A stretch of 64,000 nucleotides of DNA from Paracoccaceae bacterium (GTDB lineage Bacteria; Pseudomonadota; Alphaproteobacteria; Rhodobacterales; Rhodobacteraceae). Location: NCBI GenBank assembly GCA_030750975.1, contig JASMHC010000018.1, positions 124,001 through 188,000 on the forward strand, written 5' to 3'. Each line of letters begins with the position of its first letter. Within the stretch, counting starts at the first letter, position 1. The notes below the pieces were generated by a model that ran no database searches, had not been told where the DNA came from, and saw only the letters and a program-made list of their open reading frames with translations. Made by a program: the position numbers and the translations under genes. Shown here in pieces: positions 1 to 10,735 of this stretch.

Positions 1-777
<777 letters not shown>

Positions 778-1848
778 TCAGGCTTCGACCACGTCGTCGT
801 CTTGGCCACGCTCCATGTCGAAATCAAGCCCGTGGGCGGCACGGATTTTGTCTTCGATCTCGAGCGCAATACCAGAATTTTCTTTCAGGAAGGATTTGGC
901 GTTCTCGCGCCCCTGCCCGATCCGTTCGTCGCCATAGCTGAACCAGCTGCCCGATTTTTCGACGACACCGGCCTTGACGCCAAGGTCCAGCAATTCGCCC
1001 ATTTTCGAGATGCCTTCGCCATACATGATGTCAAACTCAACCTGCTTGAACGGCGGGGCCACCTTGTTCTTGACCACCTTCACACGGGTTGCGTTTCCGA
1101 CCACTTCGTCGCGGTCTTTCAGCGCCCCGATACGGCGAATATCCAGACGGACCGAGCTATAGAATTTCAGTGCGTTCCCACCGGTCGTAGTTTCGGGCGA
1201 GCCAAACATGACACCGATTTTCATCCTGATCTGGTTGATGAAAATAACCATGCAATTCGAGCGGCTGATTGAACCGGTCAGTTTGCGCATGGCCTGGCTC
1301 ATCAAACGGGCCTGAACACCGACATTGCTGTCGCCCATGTCACCTTCAAGCTCGGATTTCGGGGTCAGAGCCGCAACCGAGTCGACCACGACCATGTTGA
1401 CGGCACCCGAACGAACCAGCGTATCGACAATCTCAAGCGCCTGTTCGCCGGTATCGGGCTGCGAAATCAGCAGCTCATCCAGATCAACCCCCAGCTTCTT
1501 GGCATAGACCGGATCCAGCGCGTGCTCGGCATCCACAAATGCACAAACGCCGCCTTTTTTCTGTTCCTCGGCAACACAATGCAGGGTCAACGTGGTTTTA
1601 CCCGAACTTTCGGGACCGTAGATTTCGATAATCCGCCCCTTGGGCAAGCCGCCAATGCCCAGCGCAATATCAAGACCCAGAGAACCGGTCGATGTCGCCT
1701 CAATCTCGGGCAGTTGGTTTTCACCGCCCAGCTTCATGATCGAGCCTTTACCAAATTGCCGTTCGATCTGCGCCAATGCGCTGTCCAGCGCCTTTTGCTT
1801 GTCTGCGTTTTTCTTGCTGTTCATTGTCAAAAGATCTGCCGTTGCCAT
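778..1848 (-). CDS. recA: Recombinase RecA
   Basis: ATP-dependent strand-exchange protein and co-protease for LexA. It has 356 residues, the normal length. Walker [10 protein letters not shown] is at about residues 78-86, followed by the conserved [11 protein letters not shown] and [12 protein letters not shown] segments (L2 and DNA-binding region). The ATG at 1848 is chosen because it gives the family-typical MATADLL start with AAGGGTG about 10 nt upstream; an in-frame extension to 1947 would run through the SOS operator and is rejected. It is monocistronic, with its own SOS box and terminator. Confidence 0.98.
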   Translation of the reverse strand: MATADLLTMNSKKNADKQKALDSALAQIERQFGKGSIMKLGGENQLPEIEATSTGSLGLDIALGIGGLPKGRIIEIYGPESSGKTTLTLHCVAEEQKKGGVCAFVDAEHALDPVYAKKLGVDLDELLISQPDTGEQALEIVDTLVRSGAVNMVVVDSVAALTPKSELEGDMGDSNVGVQARLMSQAMRKLTGSISRSNCMVIFINQIRMKIGVMFGSPETTTGGNALKFYSSVRLDIRRIGALKDRDEVVGNATRVKVVKNKVAPPFKQVEFDIMYGEGISKMGELLDLGVKAGVVEKSGSWFSYGDERIGQGRENAKSFLKENSGIALEIEDKIRAAHGLDFDMERGQDDDVVEA

Positions 1849-1898
1849 ACTGCTGCACCCTTGTTTCACGTTTCTTGCCAAGCGGCAATTACCGCTTT

Positions 1899-1913
1899 GT
1901 TCTCTTCTTGTTC
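1899..1913. promoter_or_regulatory. LexA (SOS) box of recA
   Basis: The sequence is GTTC-tcttctt-GTTC, an exact match to the alphaproteobacterial SOS operator GTTC-N7-GTTC. It lies 51 nt upstream of the recA start. LexA would repress here until DNA damage activates RecA. Confidence 0.88.
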
Positions 1914-1990
1914 TACAGCTTATGAGATCAAAAAGAGAACATTTCAACTAAATTCTCACAAAATCCAATGTTGCGCTTGGTGGTTAAAGA

Positions 1991-2638
1991 ATGGTTTATC
2001 TGTGCGAAACCAACAGGGATTACCGCAAAGTGCTTGTATTCTGGAAAGAAAAACTGGTTTTGCTGGCCGTGCCGAAAACGGGAACGACGGCGATTGAGAC
2101 CGCACTGGCCCCTTCGGCGGATGTGGCGATTCTAAATCCGCCCGGTTTGAAACACACGACTTTGCACAAATACGACCGTTTCGTTCAACCCTATTTCATG
2201 TCTGCCGGAACGGACGATTTGGAAACCGCAGCGGTGGTTCGCAATCCGCTGGACTGGCTGGGCAGCTGGTACAGATACCGGTCGCGCCCCTATTTGGATG
2301 GCAAACCAAACTCAACCAGAGACGTTTCTTTTGATCAATTCGTGCTGGAGGTGCTGAAAGACGACAAAGCGCCCTATGCCCGGGTTGGCAGCCAGCTGCG
2401 CTTTCTGACCGGCAAAGACGGGTCTGTCGGCGCCACCCATATGTTCCAGTTCGAAGACTTGTCGCGCTATGTCAGTTTTCTGGAAAAGCGCCTGACCCGG
2501 CGCATAGATTTGCGCCGGCAAAATGTATCCCCCGAGATGGAGTTGCCTCTGTCGCCCGATGTCCGAAACAGGTTGGATACTGAATGGGCGGCAGAGTTCG
2601 ATTTATGGCGGTCCGCGTCTCAGGCTTCCGAAACCTGA
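1991..2638 (+). CDS. Sulfotransferase-family-like protein
   Basis: A 215-residue protein with the 5'-phosphosulfate-binding loop signature AVPKTGTTAIE at about residues 26-36 and a later AAVVRNPLDWLGSWY segment, like the 3'-phosphate-binding R...S region of PAPS sulfotransferases. It is shorter than carbohydrate sulfotransferases, and the acceptor is unknown. The start is uncertain: ATG 1991 or GTG 2030 (just before LVFWKEKL) are both possible. It is divergent from recA and its 3' end overlaps convergent cobT by 19 nt. The family assignment rests on the P-loop-like motif and general look. Confidence 0.7.
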   Translation: MVYLCETNRDYRKVLVFWKEKLVLLAVPKTGTTAIETALAPSADVAILNPPGLKHTTLHKYDRFVQPYFMSAGTDDLETAAVVRNPLDWLGSWYRYRSRPYLDGKPNSTRDVSFDQFVLEVLKDDKAPYARVGSQLRFLTGKDGSVGATHMFQFEDLSRYVSFLEKRLTRRIDLRRQNVSPEMELPLSPDVRNRLDTEWAAEFDLWRSASQASET

Positions 2639-3636
2639 GCCTCGGCAAAAGTGGCCATACCGTTATGACAGGCCAATGCTGAACGCAAAACGCCCAGCGC
2701 AAGTGCCGCGCCCGAGCCTTCGCCAAGACGCATGTCGAAATCAAGAATGGCTTTCTTGCCGAATGCATCAAGTAGTTTGCGATGCCCCGGTTCCACGCTT
2801 TGATGCCCGACAAGACAGTGATCCAGCAATTCCGGCACGGCCTTTTGCAGGGGTGCTACGGATGCCGTGCAAATGAAACCATCAAGGATCACCGGAATGC
2901 CATATCCACGCGCAGCGATCACCGCACCGCAAATGGCGGCCTGTTCGCGTCCGCCCAATTGGGCCAGAATGTCCATCGCCTTCATGTCACCGGCACGGGC
3001 CAACCCCGCCGTGATGGCCGCGACTTTGCGCTGCACACCTTCGTCATCCGAGCCGGTGCCCCGACCAACCCAATCCGCCACGTCGCCACCAAACGAAGCC
3101 GCTGCGATAGCCGCGGCTACGGTTGAGTTGCCGATCCCCATTTCGCCGAGAATCAATACATCCGCGTCTTGATCGACGGCTTCGGCCCCTTGTTTCATCG
3201 CGGCCAGAGTATCCTCGGCGCTCATCGCCGGTTCTTGGGTGAAATCCGCCGTCGGGCGATCCAGTTCCAGCGCAATCACCGAAAGCTCGGCCCCGTTGGC
3301 CTGACAAAGCTGATTGATGGCCGCCCCGCCATGTTCAAAATTGGCCACCATCTGGGCGGTCACTTCCTGCGGGAACGGGTTCACACCTTGTGCGCAAATG
3401 CCGTGGTTCCCAGCAAAAACCAGCGCATGCGCCTTGTTGATCTGCGGCTTCGCGGCCTTTTGCCAACCGGCCATGAAAATCGCCAATTCCTCGAGACGCC
3501 CCAAAGCGCCCGGGGGTTTGGTCAAAGAATTCTGGCGCTCCGTGGCCGCATCCGCAGCGGCTTGGTCAAATTCGGGAAGTTGCTCGATCAGACCTGAAAT
3601 CTGGTTCAGGTTTGTTATGTTAGAAATAATTGTCAT
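2620..3636 (-). CDS. cobT: Nicotinate-nucleotide--dimethylbenzimidazole phosphoribosyltransferase
   Basis: Makes alpha-ribazole phosphate from nicotinate mononucleotide and DMB for the lower ligand of cobalamin (called CobU in the Pseudomonas denitrificans naming). It has 338 residues, the usual length. The signature LVGHQSVEPGH and the loop RLGEGSGAAL, which carries the catalytic Glu, are present near the C-terminus, and LVFAGNHG lies in the N-terminal third. Its start overlaps the end of cobU by 17 nt, so the two are co-translated. No bluB (DMB synthesis) is seen in the window. Confidence 0.96.
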   Translation of the reverse strand: MTIISNITNLNQISGLIEQLPEFDQAAADAATERQNSLTKPPGALGRLEELAIFMAGWQKAAKPQINKAHALVFAGNHGICAQGVNPFPQEVTAQMVANFEHGGAAINQLCQANGAELSVIALELDRPTADFTQEPAMSAEDTLAAMKQGAEAVDQDADVLILGEMGIGNSTVAAAIAAASFGGDVADWVGRGTGSDDEGVQRKVAAITAGLARAGDMKAMDILAQLGGREQAAICGAVIAARGYGIPVILDGFICTASVAPLQKAVPELLDHCLVGHQSVEPGHRKLLDAFGKKAILDFDMRLGEGSGAALALGVLRSALACHNGMATFAEAQVSEA

Positions 3637-4144
3637 TAGGTTTTACTTTCAGCGCTTGTCCTGAGACCGCCAGATAGACTTCCGCACAGGCGTCTGCAAC
3701 ACGCTGATTCAAAGCCCCGGCGGCGTCCCGGAACTCTCGCGCCAATCGGTTCTCGGGAACAATGCCAGAGCCGACCTCATTGGTCACAAACACGACCGGG
3801 GCAAGCTGTTTGGATAACGTTGCCAATAAGTCCGCGGTTTCGCCGGAAACATCCCGCTCGGCGAGCATCAGGTTGGTCAGCCAAAGCGTCAGACAATCCA
3901 CCAGCCTCGGCTGGCTGCCGTCGCTTTCATTCAATGCCCCTACAAGGTCAAGCGGTGCGCTGATTGTGTGCCACTCTTCCCCTCGCCGCGCCTGATGGGC
4001 TGCAATGCGTTGTGTCATCTCGTCGTCAAAGGCTTGCGCTGTCGCAATATAAACAGGACGGTCGCCCAATTGCTTGACCAAGCGTTCAGCCAGGGCACTT
4101 TTGCCGGACCGAGCCCCTCCGGTGATGAGTATCGACTTTTTCAT
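3620..4144 (-). CDS. cobU: Adenosylcobinamide kinase / adenosylcobinamide-phosphate guanylyltransferase
   Basis: A bifunctional enzyme that phosphorylates adenosylcobinamide and then attaches GMP (CobP in P. denitrificans naming). It has 174 residues. The Walker A sequence GGARSGKSALAE is at the N-terminus, and the family signature FVTNEVGSGIVPENRLAREFRD is at about residues 122-143. The ATG at 4144 is chosen because it places the P-loop about 8 residues in, as in homologues. It is upstream of and overlaps cobT, and is divergent from bluE with 44 nt between starts. Confidence 0.95.
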   Translation of the reverse strand: MKKSILITGGARSGKSALAERLVKQLGDRPVYIATAQAFDDEMTQRIAAHQARRGEEWHTISAPLDLVGALNESDGSQPRLVDCLTLWLTNLMLAERDVSGETADLLATLSKQLAPVVFVTNEVGSGIVPENRLAREFRDAAGALNQRVADACAEVYLAVSGQALKVKPNDNYF

Positions 4145-4188
4145 GGGCCTGTGACAAATCAGAATCTCTGCGCAAAGGGAAGGCATCG

Positions 4189-5025
4189 TTGGAAATTATT
4201 GCTCAAACGCCTGTTACAAACCGCGCGCGCATAAACGGCCATTTTGGCGAGTGGCTGCAAGGGCGCATGGGGCCGGAAGGCCCGGTCGTGCTGGTCAGCC
4301 TGCCCTGCCCGGAATTCTGGTGCGAGGTTCAGGCCCGCCCGCAACATGGGCTTGGCATTCCACCTGACCACCCAATTCTGACCAAGCGGCGTGTGTCTGA
4401 AATTCTGGATACACTCGGGGTTTCGCATGATCTGAGCATCTCGATCTCAGGCAACATTCCGTTCGGTGCCGGATTGGGTGCGTCGACCGCGTCACTGGTG
4501 GCTTTGGTAAAAGCGGTGGCTGACAATGCCCGGTCTGCGGATAGTATCAGCCAAATTTGCCTGACGACGGAAGGCGCCACAGACCCGTTGATGCACGAGG
4601 ATTTTGATAGCTTTTTGTGGTCTTCACGCGAAGGGCGCGTGGTGCGGCACATGCATACCCCTCCGACATTCGAGGTGATCGGCGGCCTTTGGGGAGAAAC
4701 CGAAAAAACCGACCCGAATGATACCTGTTTTCCAGACATTGGCGATCTTATCCAGCCATGGCACCGGGCCGTTCGGGCCGGTAGCCTTGTCGATGTCGCC
4801 CGTATCGCCAGCGTCTCGGCGCGGCGTACAACCGCGCTGCGAGGCCCTACGGATGACCCGACCGAGGCAATCGCGGGTGAATTCGGTGCCCTTGGCCATA
4901 TCCGCGCCCATACCGGTTCGGCGCGTGGGCTGTTATTTGAACCCGGAACAGTGCCACCCCATGTGATCCCCCGGCTGGAAGCGCTGGGATACTGTCACAT
5001 CACCCGCTTTGTAACCGAGGCGTGA
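4189..5025 (+). CDS. bluE: GHMP-family kinase, BluE/PduX-like (L-threonine kinase)
   Basis: Predicted to phosphorylate L-threonine, supplying threonine phosphate for the aminopropanol arm. It has 278 residues. The GHMP ATP-binding loop is visible as GNIPFGAGLGASTASL at about residues 86-101. The start is TTG at 4189, supported by a strong AAGGGAAGG about 6 nt upstream; no ATG gives a full N-terminus. BluE is the name used in Rhodobacter capsulatus; PduX is the enterobacterial relative. The stop lies one base before the cobD/cbiB ATG, so coupling is likely. Confidence 0.85.
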   Translation: MEIIAQTPVTNRARINGHFGEWLQGRMGPEGPVVLVSLPCPEFWCEVQARPQHGLGIPPDHPILTKRRVSEILDTLGVSHDLSISISGNIPFGAGLGASTASLVALVKAVADNARSADSISQICLTTEGATDPLMHEDFDSFLWSSREGRVVRHMHTPPTFEVIGGLWGETEKTDPNDTCFPDIGDLIQPWHRAVRAGSLVDVARIASVSARRTTALRGPTDDPTEAIAGEFGALGHIRAHTGSARGLLFEPGTVPPHVIPRLEALGYCHITRFVTEA

Positions 5026-5026
5026 C

Positions 5027-5965
5027 ATGACCACTGCCGCCATTCTTTTGCTTGCCCTGGGTCTGGATGCTTTGATCGGGTGGCCCAATGGGCTTTACAA
5101 CCGCATCGGCCACCCGGTCACTTGGATCGGCGCATTGATCAGCCGATTGGAAAAAACCCTGAACCGACCCGAATGGCACAAGTCGACACGCCGTTTGATG
5201 GGCATTTTGACGGCTCTGTTCACGATCCTGCTAAGTTTCTTGCTTGGCCGCCTGATCGAAAACGCCATTGGTCAGGGCGTGGTGGGTTTTGCACTGTCGG
5301 TACTGATTGCATGGCCCCTTCTGGCTGCCCGATCCTTGTATGCGCATGTTCGGGACGTTGCCGTTCCACTTGAAGCACAAGACCTGCCGCAGGCGCGAAC
5401 AGCTGTCGCCATGATCGTCGGGCGCAACCCGGAACAACTGGATGGCGCAGGCGTGGGACGTGCCGCGATCGAAAGCCTGGCCGAAAACGCCTCGGACGGG
5501 GTTGTGGCACCCGTATTTTGGGGGCTTCTTTTCGGTCTGCCCGGGTTGATGGCCTATAAAACAATCAACACGCTGGATTCGATGATCGGCTACAAGAACA
5601 TGCGCTTTTCCGATTTTGGCTGGGCGGCTGCCCGAATAGATGATCTGGCAAACTGGGCACCCGCCCGTATCACCGGGGGACTGATTGCCTTGATGTCCGG
5701 CCAAAGAAAGGCGCTTGTTTCGATGCGCGAGGACGCAGGCAAACATCGCTCGCCCAACGCGGGCTGGCCGGAATCTGCGATGGCGGGCGCGTTGGATGTG
5801 CGCCTGTCCGGCCCGCGCGTTTACGATGGCGTTGCGACGCAGGACCCCTGGCTAAACACTTTTGGCCGCGAAGTAACCGGGGCCGATGTCGGCAAGGCCC
5901 TTGTGGTTTTCCGGCGAAGCATGTTTGGGTTGGCGGCGTTACTGGGCCTTTTGGCCCTGCTTTGA
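5027..5965 (+). CDS. cobD: Adenosylcobinamide-phosphate synthase (CbiB/CobD), membrane protein
   Basis: Joins adenosylcobyric acid to (R)-1-amino-2-propanol phosphate at the inner membrane. It has 312 residues with several hydrophobic helices (near residues 2-20, 60-100, 155-175 and at the C-terminus). The family signature AIESLAENASDGVVAPVFWG is at about 147-166, followed by INTLDSMIGYKN. It sits between bluE and cobC, which make its threonine-phosphate-derived substrate, so the three form a lower-arm operon. Confidence 0.94.
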   Translation: MTTAAILLLALGLDALIGWPNGLYNRIGHPVTWIGALISRLEKTLNRPEWHKSTRRLMGILTALFTILLSFLLGRLIENAIGQGVVGFALSVLIAWPLLAARSLYAHVRDVAVPLEAQDLPQARTAVAMIVGRNPEQLDGAGVGRAAIESLAENASDGVVAPVFWGLLFGLPGLMAYKTINTLDSMIGYKNMRFSDFGWAAARIDDLANWAPARITGGLIALMSGQRKALVSMREDAGKHRSPNAGWPESAMAGALDVRLSGPRVYDGVATQDPWLNTFGREVTGADVGKALVVFRRSMFGLAALLGLLALL

Positions 5966-5975
5966 AAGACATTGC

Positions 5976-6947
5976 ATGAGAGACCACGGCGGAAATCTCG
6001 ACACGGCCATGGCGCGTTATGGCGGGTCGCGCGAGGACTGGATTGATTTATCGACCGGCATAAACCCAGCCCCCTATCCGGTTCCCGAAATTCCGCCGAC
6101 CGCTTGGGGCGCCCTGCCCACGCGATCCGAGATGGACGATCTGGCCAAGCTGGCGCAGCGGGCCTTTGACACGACAGCCGCCTGTCTGCCCACTGCCGGT
6201 GCACAGGCCGCGATCCAGATGATCCCGCGCGTGTTGCCATCAGGTCGGGCGCGTGTCTTGGGCCCAACCTATAACGAACACGCCGCCAGTTTGACGTCTG
6301 CCGGCTGGACAGTTGACGCGGTTGATCAGCTTGACGCCCTGACCAGGGCCGATCTGGCCGTGGTGGTCAATCCGAATAATCCGGATGGCCGCTGTTATCA
6401 CCCGGATCAGTTGATCACGCTGGCAAACACGGTCGGGCATTTGATTGTGGATGAAAGCTTTGCCGATCCCCAGCCCGCGCTTTCGCTCGGCCCCGCGCTT
6501 TCAAGCAACGGCAACATCACGGTTTTACGCTCGTTTGGAAAATTCTACGGTCTGGCAGGGATGCGATTGGGATTTGTCTTGGGCGCGGACCGGCTGATCG
6601 GTGATCTGAAAGACCTGTCCGGCCCATGGCCGGTGAATGGAGCGGCGATTTTCACCGGCGCTCAGGCGATGGCGGATGAGGATTGGAAGCGACAGACCAT
6701 TGCCCGTCTTAACGACGATGCCGCCCACCTGGACCGCCTTGCCGGACAAGCGGGCTGGCGCGTAGTGGGGGGGACCCCGTTGTTTCGCTTGTACGACACG
6801 CCGGATGCAAACACCGCACAAGACCAGTTGGCGCGTCATCGGATCTGGAGCCGTGTGTTTCCCTACTCAAATTCATGGATTCGCTTGGGCCTGACCCACG
6901 GCAAAAACGACTGGCACCGTCTTGAAGTTGCGCTATCGGGCCAGTGA
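5976..6947 (+). CDS. cobC: Threonine-phosphate decarboxylase (CobC), PLP-dependent
   Basis: Decarboxylates L-threonine-O-3-phosphate to aminopropanol phosphate (CobD in Salmonella naming). It is a 323-residue fold-type I aminotransferase relative. The N-terminal signature [15 protein letters not shown], the NPNNPDGR loop and the PLP Schiff-base lysine in [16 protein letters not shown] (about residue 190) are visible. ATG 5976 is preferred over an in-frame upstream start that would lie inside cobD. The 3' end overlaps convergent cobQ by 15 nt. Confidence 0.93.
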   Translation: MRDHGGNLDTAMARYGGSREDWIDLSTGINPAPYPVPEIPPTAWGALPTRSEMDDLAKLAQRAFDTTAACLPTAGAQAAIQMIPRVLPSGRARVLGPTYNEHAASLTSAGWTVDAVDQLDALTRADLAVVVNPNNPDGRCYHPDQLITLANTVGHLIVDESFADPQPALSLGPALSSNGNITVLRSFGKFYGLAGMRLGFVLGADRLIGDLKDLSGPWPVNGAAIFTGAQAMADEDWKRQTIARLNDDAAHLDRLAGQAGWRVVGGTPLFRLYDTPDANTAQDQLARHRIWSRVFPYSNSWIRLGLTHGKNDWHRLEVALSGQ

Positions 6948-8381
6948 CAGAAGCCCATCCACGTTCAAATGGGCTTCCATATGATCGGCAAGCGCATCCA
7001 GTACATTCTCGACCGTGGCTGAATAGCCCGCATGTGATGGCTGAGCGCCAAGGGACGTCAGAAACGCCAAGCGAAAACCGTCCTGACGGAACATGCCGTG
7101 GAAATAGCTGCCAATAACCAACCCATCCGCGCTGATCGCCCCTTCCGCTCGGCCCGCCACCATTGCAAAGGGCCGGTCCCGATCTGGCCCTTCGGTGCGT
7201 CCGATGTGGATTTCATACCCCAAAAACGCGGTCCCACTGGCCACGTGTCGGGCCGTGACCTCGTCCAATCGCTTGTCGGGCGTCATCTTCGTTTCAACGT
7301 CCAACAACCCCAGCCCAATGCTTTCACCGGCCGGGCCTTCGATACCGTCGGGATCATGGATGCGGTGACCGAGCATCTGATACCCGCCACAGATCCCCAG
7401 CACGCGCCCGCCACGCCGCACATGGGCTTGCAGATCAATATCCCAACCCTGATCGCGGACAAACTGAAGATCCCCTCGGGTGGATTTCGATCCGGGGATG
7501 ATCACCAGATCGGCATCCGCAGGGATCGGCGCACCGGCGCGTAACATGGTCAGGCGAACCGATGTATCTTGCGCCAGTGGGTCAAGATCGTCGAAATTGG
7601 CAATCCGGGACAGCCCAAGGCAAACCACGTGATACCCTTCGCTTTTCGGCCCGGACCGAATGTCCAGCGCATCTTCGGCGGGCAGTTTCCACGCATCGGC
7701 GAACCACGGCAAAACACCGAACCCCTGCCAGCCCGTGTGGCATTCGATCAAACGGTAGCCATCGTCAAACAGGCTGGGGTCGCCACGAAAACGATTGATC
7801 AGAAAACCTTTGATCAAAGCCGCATCCGAGGCGTCAATCACCGCCTGAGTTCCCACCAATTGCGCGATCACGCCGCCACGGTCGATATCCCCGGCAAGAA
7901 CAACAGGCACGTCGGCAGCGGCTGCGAAACCCATATTGGCAATGTCACCCTTGCGCAGGTTGACCTCGGCCGGGCTGCCCGCACCTTCGACCAGAACCAG
8001 ATCATGATCCGCCTTCAGCCGGTTAAAGCTTTCCAATACCTTTTCAAGCAGTTGAGGCTTATAGCTCGCGTATTCCCGCGCCTTCACCGTCGTCAAACGC
8101 CTGCCCTGAACCACTACTTGTGCACCGACATCCGTCTCGGGTTTCAACAGCACCGGGTTCATATCCGTATGCGGCCGAAGCCCGCATGCCATCGCCTGTA
8201 GCGCCTGGGCGCGGCCGATCTCACCCCCGTCCGACGTAACCGCTGCGTTATTTGACATGTTCTGCGGCTTGAATGGCGCGACAGACAATCCACGGCGTTT
8301 GGCGGCACGGCAGAGGCCTGCAACCAGCATTGACTTGCCGACATTGCTGCCGGTGCCTTGGATCATCAGTGCCCTGGTCAA
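6933..8381 (-). CDS. cobQ: Cobyric acid synthase (glutamine-hydrolysing)
   Basis: Amidates four carboxyls of adenosylcobyrinate a,c-diamide. It has 482 residues. The N-terminal ATP-binding domain starts [16 protein letters not shown]. The C-terminal class I glutaminase-like domain carries the nucleophile in [10 protein letters not shown] at about residue 330 and the His in YFHGMF near 430. The start codon is TTG at 8381, forming a TTGA overlap with the cobO stop. It matches the usual [13 protein letters not shown] start, so the later ATG at 8366 is less likely. Confidence 0.96.
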   Translation of the reverse strand: MTRALMIQGTGSNVGKSMLVAGLCRAAKRRGLSVAPFKPQNMSNNAAVTSDGGEIGRAQALQAMACGLRPHTDMNPVLLKPETDVGAQVVVQGRRLTTVKAREYASYKPQLLEKVLESFNRLKADHDLVLVEGAGSPAEVNLRKGDIANMGFAAAADVPVVLAGDIDRGGVIAQLVGTQAVIDASDAALIKGFLINRFRGDPSLFDDGYRLIECHTGWQGFGVLPWFADAWKLPAEDALDIRSGPKSEGYHVVCLGLSRIANFDDLDPLAQDTSVRLTMLRAGAPIPADADLVIIPGSKSTRGDLQFVRDQGWDIDLQAHVRRGGRVLGICGGYQMLGHRIHDPDGIEGPAGESIGLGLLDVETKMTPDKRLDEVTARHVASGTAFLGYEIHIGRTEGPDRDRPFAMVAGRAEGAISADGLVIGSYFHGMFRQDGFRLAFLTSLGAQPSHAGYSATVENVLDALADHMEAHLNVDGLLSLAR

Positions 8382-8989
8382 AACTCGACCCCGGCCTGCG
8401 CCTTGATGCCATCGCGGAACGGGTGCTTCACCAATTCCATCTCAGAAACCAAATCCGCCGCCTCGATCAGTTCCGGCTTGGCGTTGCGTCCGGTCAGACA
8501 GACATGGGTCATGTCCGGTTTTTCGGTCATCAGGAATTCGACCACCTCGTCGATATCAAGATAATCATTGCGCAGGGCGATGTTGATTTCATCCAACAAA
8601 ACGAACCGGATTTCAGGGTCGCGAATGAACGCCTTCGCCTGCTCCCATCCGGCACGGGCCGCCGCGATATCCCGCGCACGGTCTTGCGTTTCCCAGGTGA
8701 AGCCCTCGCCTGACACCACGAACCGGCATTGATCTGCGAAATGCTCTTGCAGCAAGGATCGTTCCCCCGTCGCCCGACCGCCCTTGATGAATTGAACGAC
8801 GGCGCATGGCATGCCATGGGCAATAGACCGAAAAACCATGCCGAAACCGGACGAGGATTTCCCCTTGCCCTTGCCCGTATGCACAATGATCAGGCCCTTT
8901 TCTTCCGTTTTGGTTGCCATCATCCGGTCGCGCGCGGCTTTGATCTTTTTCATTTTCGCCGCGTGGCGGGCATTCACATCATCTGTCAC
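8378..8989 (-). CDS. cobO: Cob(I)yrinic acid a,c-diamide adenosyltransferase
   Basis: Transfers the 5'-deoxyadenosyl group to the reduced corrinoid. The Walker A loop [14 protein letters not shown] lies near residues 36-49, and downstream VVQFIKGG and [13 protein letters not shown] are typical of CobO/BtuR. A GTG start at 8989 gives the family-like N-terminus [12 protein letters not shown] and 203 residues; a longer reading to 9055 has no comparable N-terminus. It is coupled to cobQ by the TTGA overlap and divergent from the riboswitch-led unit. Confidence 0.94.
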   Translation of the reverse strand: MTDDVNARHAAKMKKIKAARDRMMATKTEEKGLIIVHTGKGKGKSSSGFGMVFRSIAHGMPCAVVQFIKGGRATGERSLLQEHFADQCRFVVSGEGFTWETQDRARDIAAARAGWEQAKAFIRDPEIRFVLLDEINIALRNDYLDIDEVVEFLMTEKPDMTHVCLTGRNAKPELIEAADLVSEMELVKHPFRDGIKAQAGVEF

Positions 8990-9039
8990 GGAGACACCTA
9001 TCGCTTGACATTCCCTGATCTGATCGCACAAGTGCGACC

Positions 9040-9228
9040 TGCTGGTGCTTGTCATATGACAGGTGAAAAGGGAATGCGATACGGGATGCGACCATCCCTG
9101 AAACGCAGCCGCCCCCGCGACCGTGACCGGATAAGGTCGTCCGCAGCCACTGGTGCGTCGTCACCGGGAAGGCAGGGCAACCGCCAGAGGCCCACTCTGA
9201 TATCCGCAAGCCGGGAGACCTGCCAGCG
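9040..9228 (+). ncRNA. Cobalamin riboswitch
   Basis: This shows the hallmark order of a B12 aptamer: GGTGAAAAGGGAAT at about 9061-9074, the GCAGCCGCCCCCGCGAC core at about 9105-9121, and the B12 box GCAAGCCGGGAGACCTGCC at 9206-9224. It lies on the + strand about 90 nt upstream of the DUF1636-cobW-cobN-cobG-cobH-cobI-cobJ unit, so adenosylcobalamin should turn that operon down. Edges are approximate. Confidence 0.93.
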
Positions 9229-9257
9229 AATGAAACGTGAACCGGACGGGGGTTTCC

Positions 9258-9305
9258 GGGGCGGGCCTGTCATTGGTACCCGTTCTTTCCCCGCCCAAAG
9301 AAGGA
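9258..9305 (+). promoter_or_regulatory. Possible expression-platform hairpin next to the ribosome-binding site
   Basis: A perfect 8-bp stem GGGGCGGG (9258-9265) with CCCCGCCC (9289-9296) is followed directly by the ribosome-binding sequence AGAAGGA (9299-9305) and the ATG at 9316. There is no T-run after the stem, so translational rather than transcriptional control by the upstream B12 aptamer is the likelier mode. This is inferred from position only. Confidence 0.5.
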
Positions 9306-9315
9306 CCGATAAAAC

Positions 9316-9699
9316 ATGACCGAGCCACGGGAAACCGAACTGCTTGTCTGCACGACCTGCCGGATGGGAATGCCCACCGATATCGAAGGCCCGCGCCCCG
9401 GTGCGCAGCTTTATCAGGCGTTATCTGCGGCCGCGCTGCCGGAAGGCGTGGTTCTGAAACCGGTGGAGTGCCTGTCAAACTGCAATGAAGGTTGCTCGGT
9501 CGTGCTGCGCAGCCCCGGTAAGTGGACCTATGTCTATGGCCGCTTCGATCCTGCCAACGGGGCCGCCGATACGATTGTCGATGGCACTGCGAAATACCAT
9601 AGCACCGAAGACGGTCTTGTCCCGTGGCGCGAGCGCCCTGAGCATTTCCGCAAAAACTGCATTGCCCGCATTCCCCCATTGGAGATCCCGAATGTCTGA
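9316..9699 (+). CDS. DUF1636 family Cys-rich protein
   Basis: A 127-residue protein recognisable as DUF1636. It has an N-terminal CTTCRMG pair and a central VECLSNCNEGCSVVL cluster, giving five to six cysteines arranged like a thioredoxin-like ferredoxin or metal site. It is the first gene after the B12 riboswitch, and its stop overlaps the cobW start (ATGTCTGA), so it is made with CobW and the cobaltochelatase subunit CobN. A role in cobalt or Fe-S handling for corrin synthesis is inferred. No enzyme activity is known to me. Confidence 0.8.
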   Translation: MTEPRETELLVCTTCRMGMPTDIEGPRPGAQLYQALSAAALPEGVVLKPVECLSNCNEGCSVVLRSPGKWTYVYGRFDPANGAADTIVDGTAKYHSTEDGLVPWRERPEHFRKNCIARIPPLEIPNV

Positions 9700-10729
9700 T
9701 CTGTCAAAGCTTCCCGTCACCGTCATCACCGGATTTCTCGGGTCGGGCAAAACAACGCTGATCTCTCAGCTGATGCAGAACCCGCAAGGAAAACGCCTTG
9801 CCGTGATCGTCAACGAATTCGGAGACGTGGGCGTGGACGGAGACATCCTCAAATCCTGCGCCATCCCCGATTGCCCCGCCGAAAACATAATGGAACTGGC
9901 CAATGGCTGCATTTGCTGTACGGTCGCCGACGATTTCATCCCGACAATCGAGGCGCTTATGGCGCTTGACCCGCGCCCCGAACATATCCTGATCGAAACC
10001 TCGGGCCTCGCGCTGCCCAAACCCCTTCTCAAGGCGTTCGACTGGCCCGATATCCGCTCGAAAATCACCGTGGACGGCGTGATCGCATTGGCCGATGCCG
10101 AGGCGGTTGCAGCGGGTCGTTTCGCCCCCAACGTCGAAGCCGTAGACGCCCAGCGTCTGGCCGATGACAGCATCGACCACGAAACCCCTCTGTCCGAAGT
10201 CTTCGAAGACCAGATTTCCTGCGCGGACATCATCTTGCTGACCAAACCCGATCTGGCCGGTCCTGAAGGTGTCGCCGAGGCCAAAAAAGTAATCGCATCC
10301 GAAGCCCCGCGCCCGCTGCCGGTGGTGGAAGTCGCGGAAGGGGTCGTAGACCCGCGTGTGATCCTCGGGCTGGAAGCGGCGGCCGAGGATGATATGGACG
10401 CCCGGCCCAGCCATCACGATGGCCACCACGATCACGAACATGACGATTTCGATAGCATCGTTGTCGATATCAGCGAAATGGCAGACGCCGCCGATCTGAC
10501 TACGCGGATAGAAACCCTTGCCAATGATAACAATATCCTTCGGGTCAAAGGGTATGCCTCGGTTGCGGGCAAGCCCATGCGCCTGTTGGTACAGGCCGTT
10601 GGTGCCCGCGTTCGCGCCCAGTTTGACCGCCCTTGGCGACCTGATGAAACTCGCCAAGGGCGTCTGGTGGTGATTGCCGAACATGACGACATTGACCGCG
10701 CCGCCATCGAAGCGGTTCTGAAAGGCTGA
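9692..10729 (+). CDS. cobW: CobW, COG0523 metallochaperone GTPase
   Basis: A G3E GTPase thought to deliver cobalt to the aerobic cobaltochelatase. It has 345 residues. Walker A is GFLGSGKTTL near residue 14, and the metal-binding CxCC motif GCICCTVADDF is near residue 70. A His/Asp-rich stretch (SHHDGHHDHEHDD) at about 237-249 leads into the CobW C-terminal domain. ATG 9692 is used; in-frame upstream ATGs lie inside the previous gene. It is located directly before cobN, as expected for its job. Confidence 0.95.
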   Translation: MSDLSKLPVTVITGFLGSGKTTLISQLMQNPQGKRLAVIVNEFGDVGVDGDILKSCAIPDCPAENIMELANGCICCTVADDFIPTIEALMALDPRPEHILIETSGLALPKPLLKAFDWPDIRSKITVDGVIALADAEAVAAGRFAPNVEAVDAQRLADDSIDHETPLSEVFEDQISCADIILLTKPDLAGPEGVAEAKKVIASEAPRPLPVVEVAEGVVDPRVILGLEAAAEDDMDARPSHHDGHHDHEHDDFDSIVVDISEMADAADLTTRIETLANDNNILRVKGYASVAGKPMRLLVQAVGARVRAQFDRPWRPDETRQGRLVVIAEHDDIDRAAIEAVLKG

Positions 10730-10735
10730 CACCCG

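Noticed and set aside
1849-1947. Longer N-terminus for RecA
   Set aside because: The extension would cross the SOS box; the inner ATG has the ribosome-binding site and the family-typical start.
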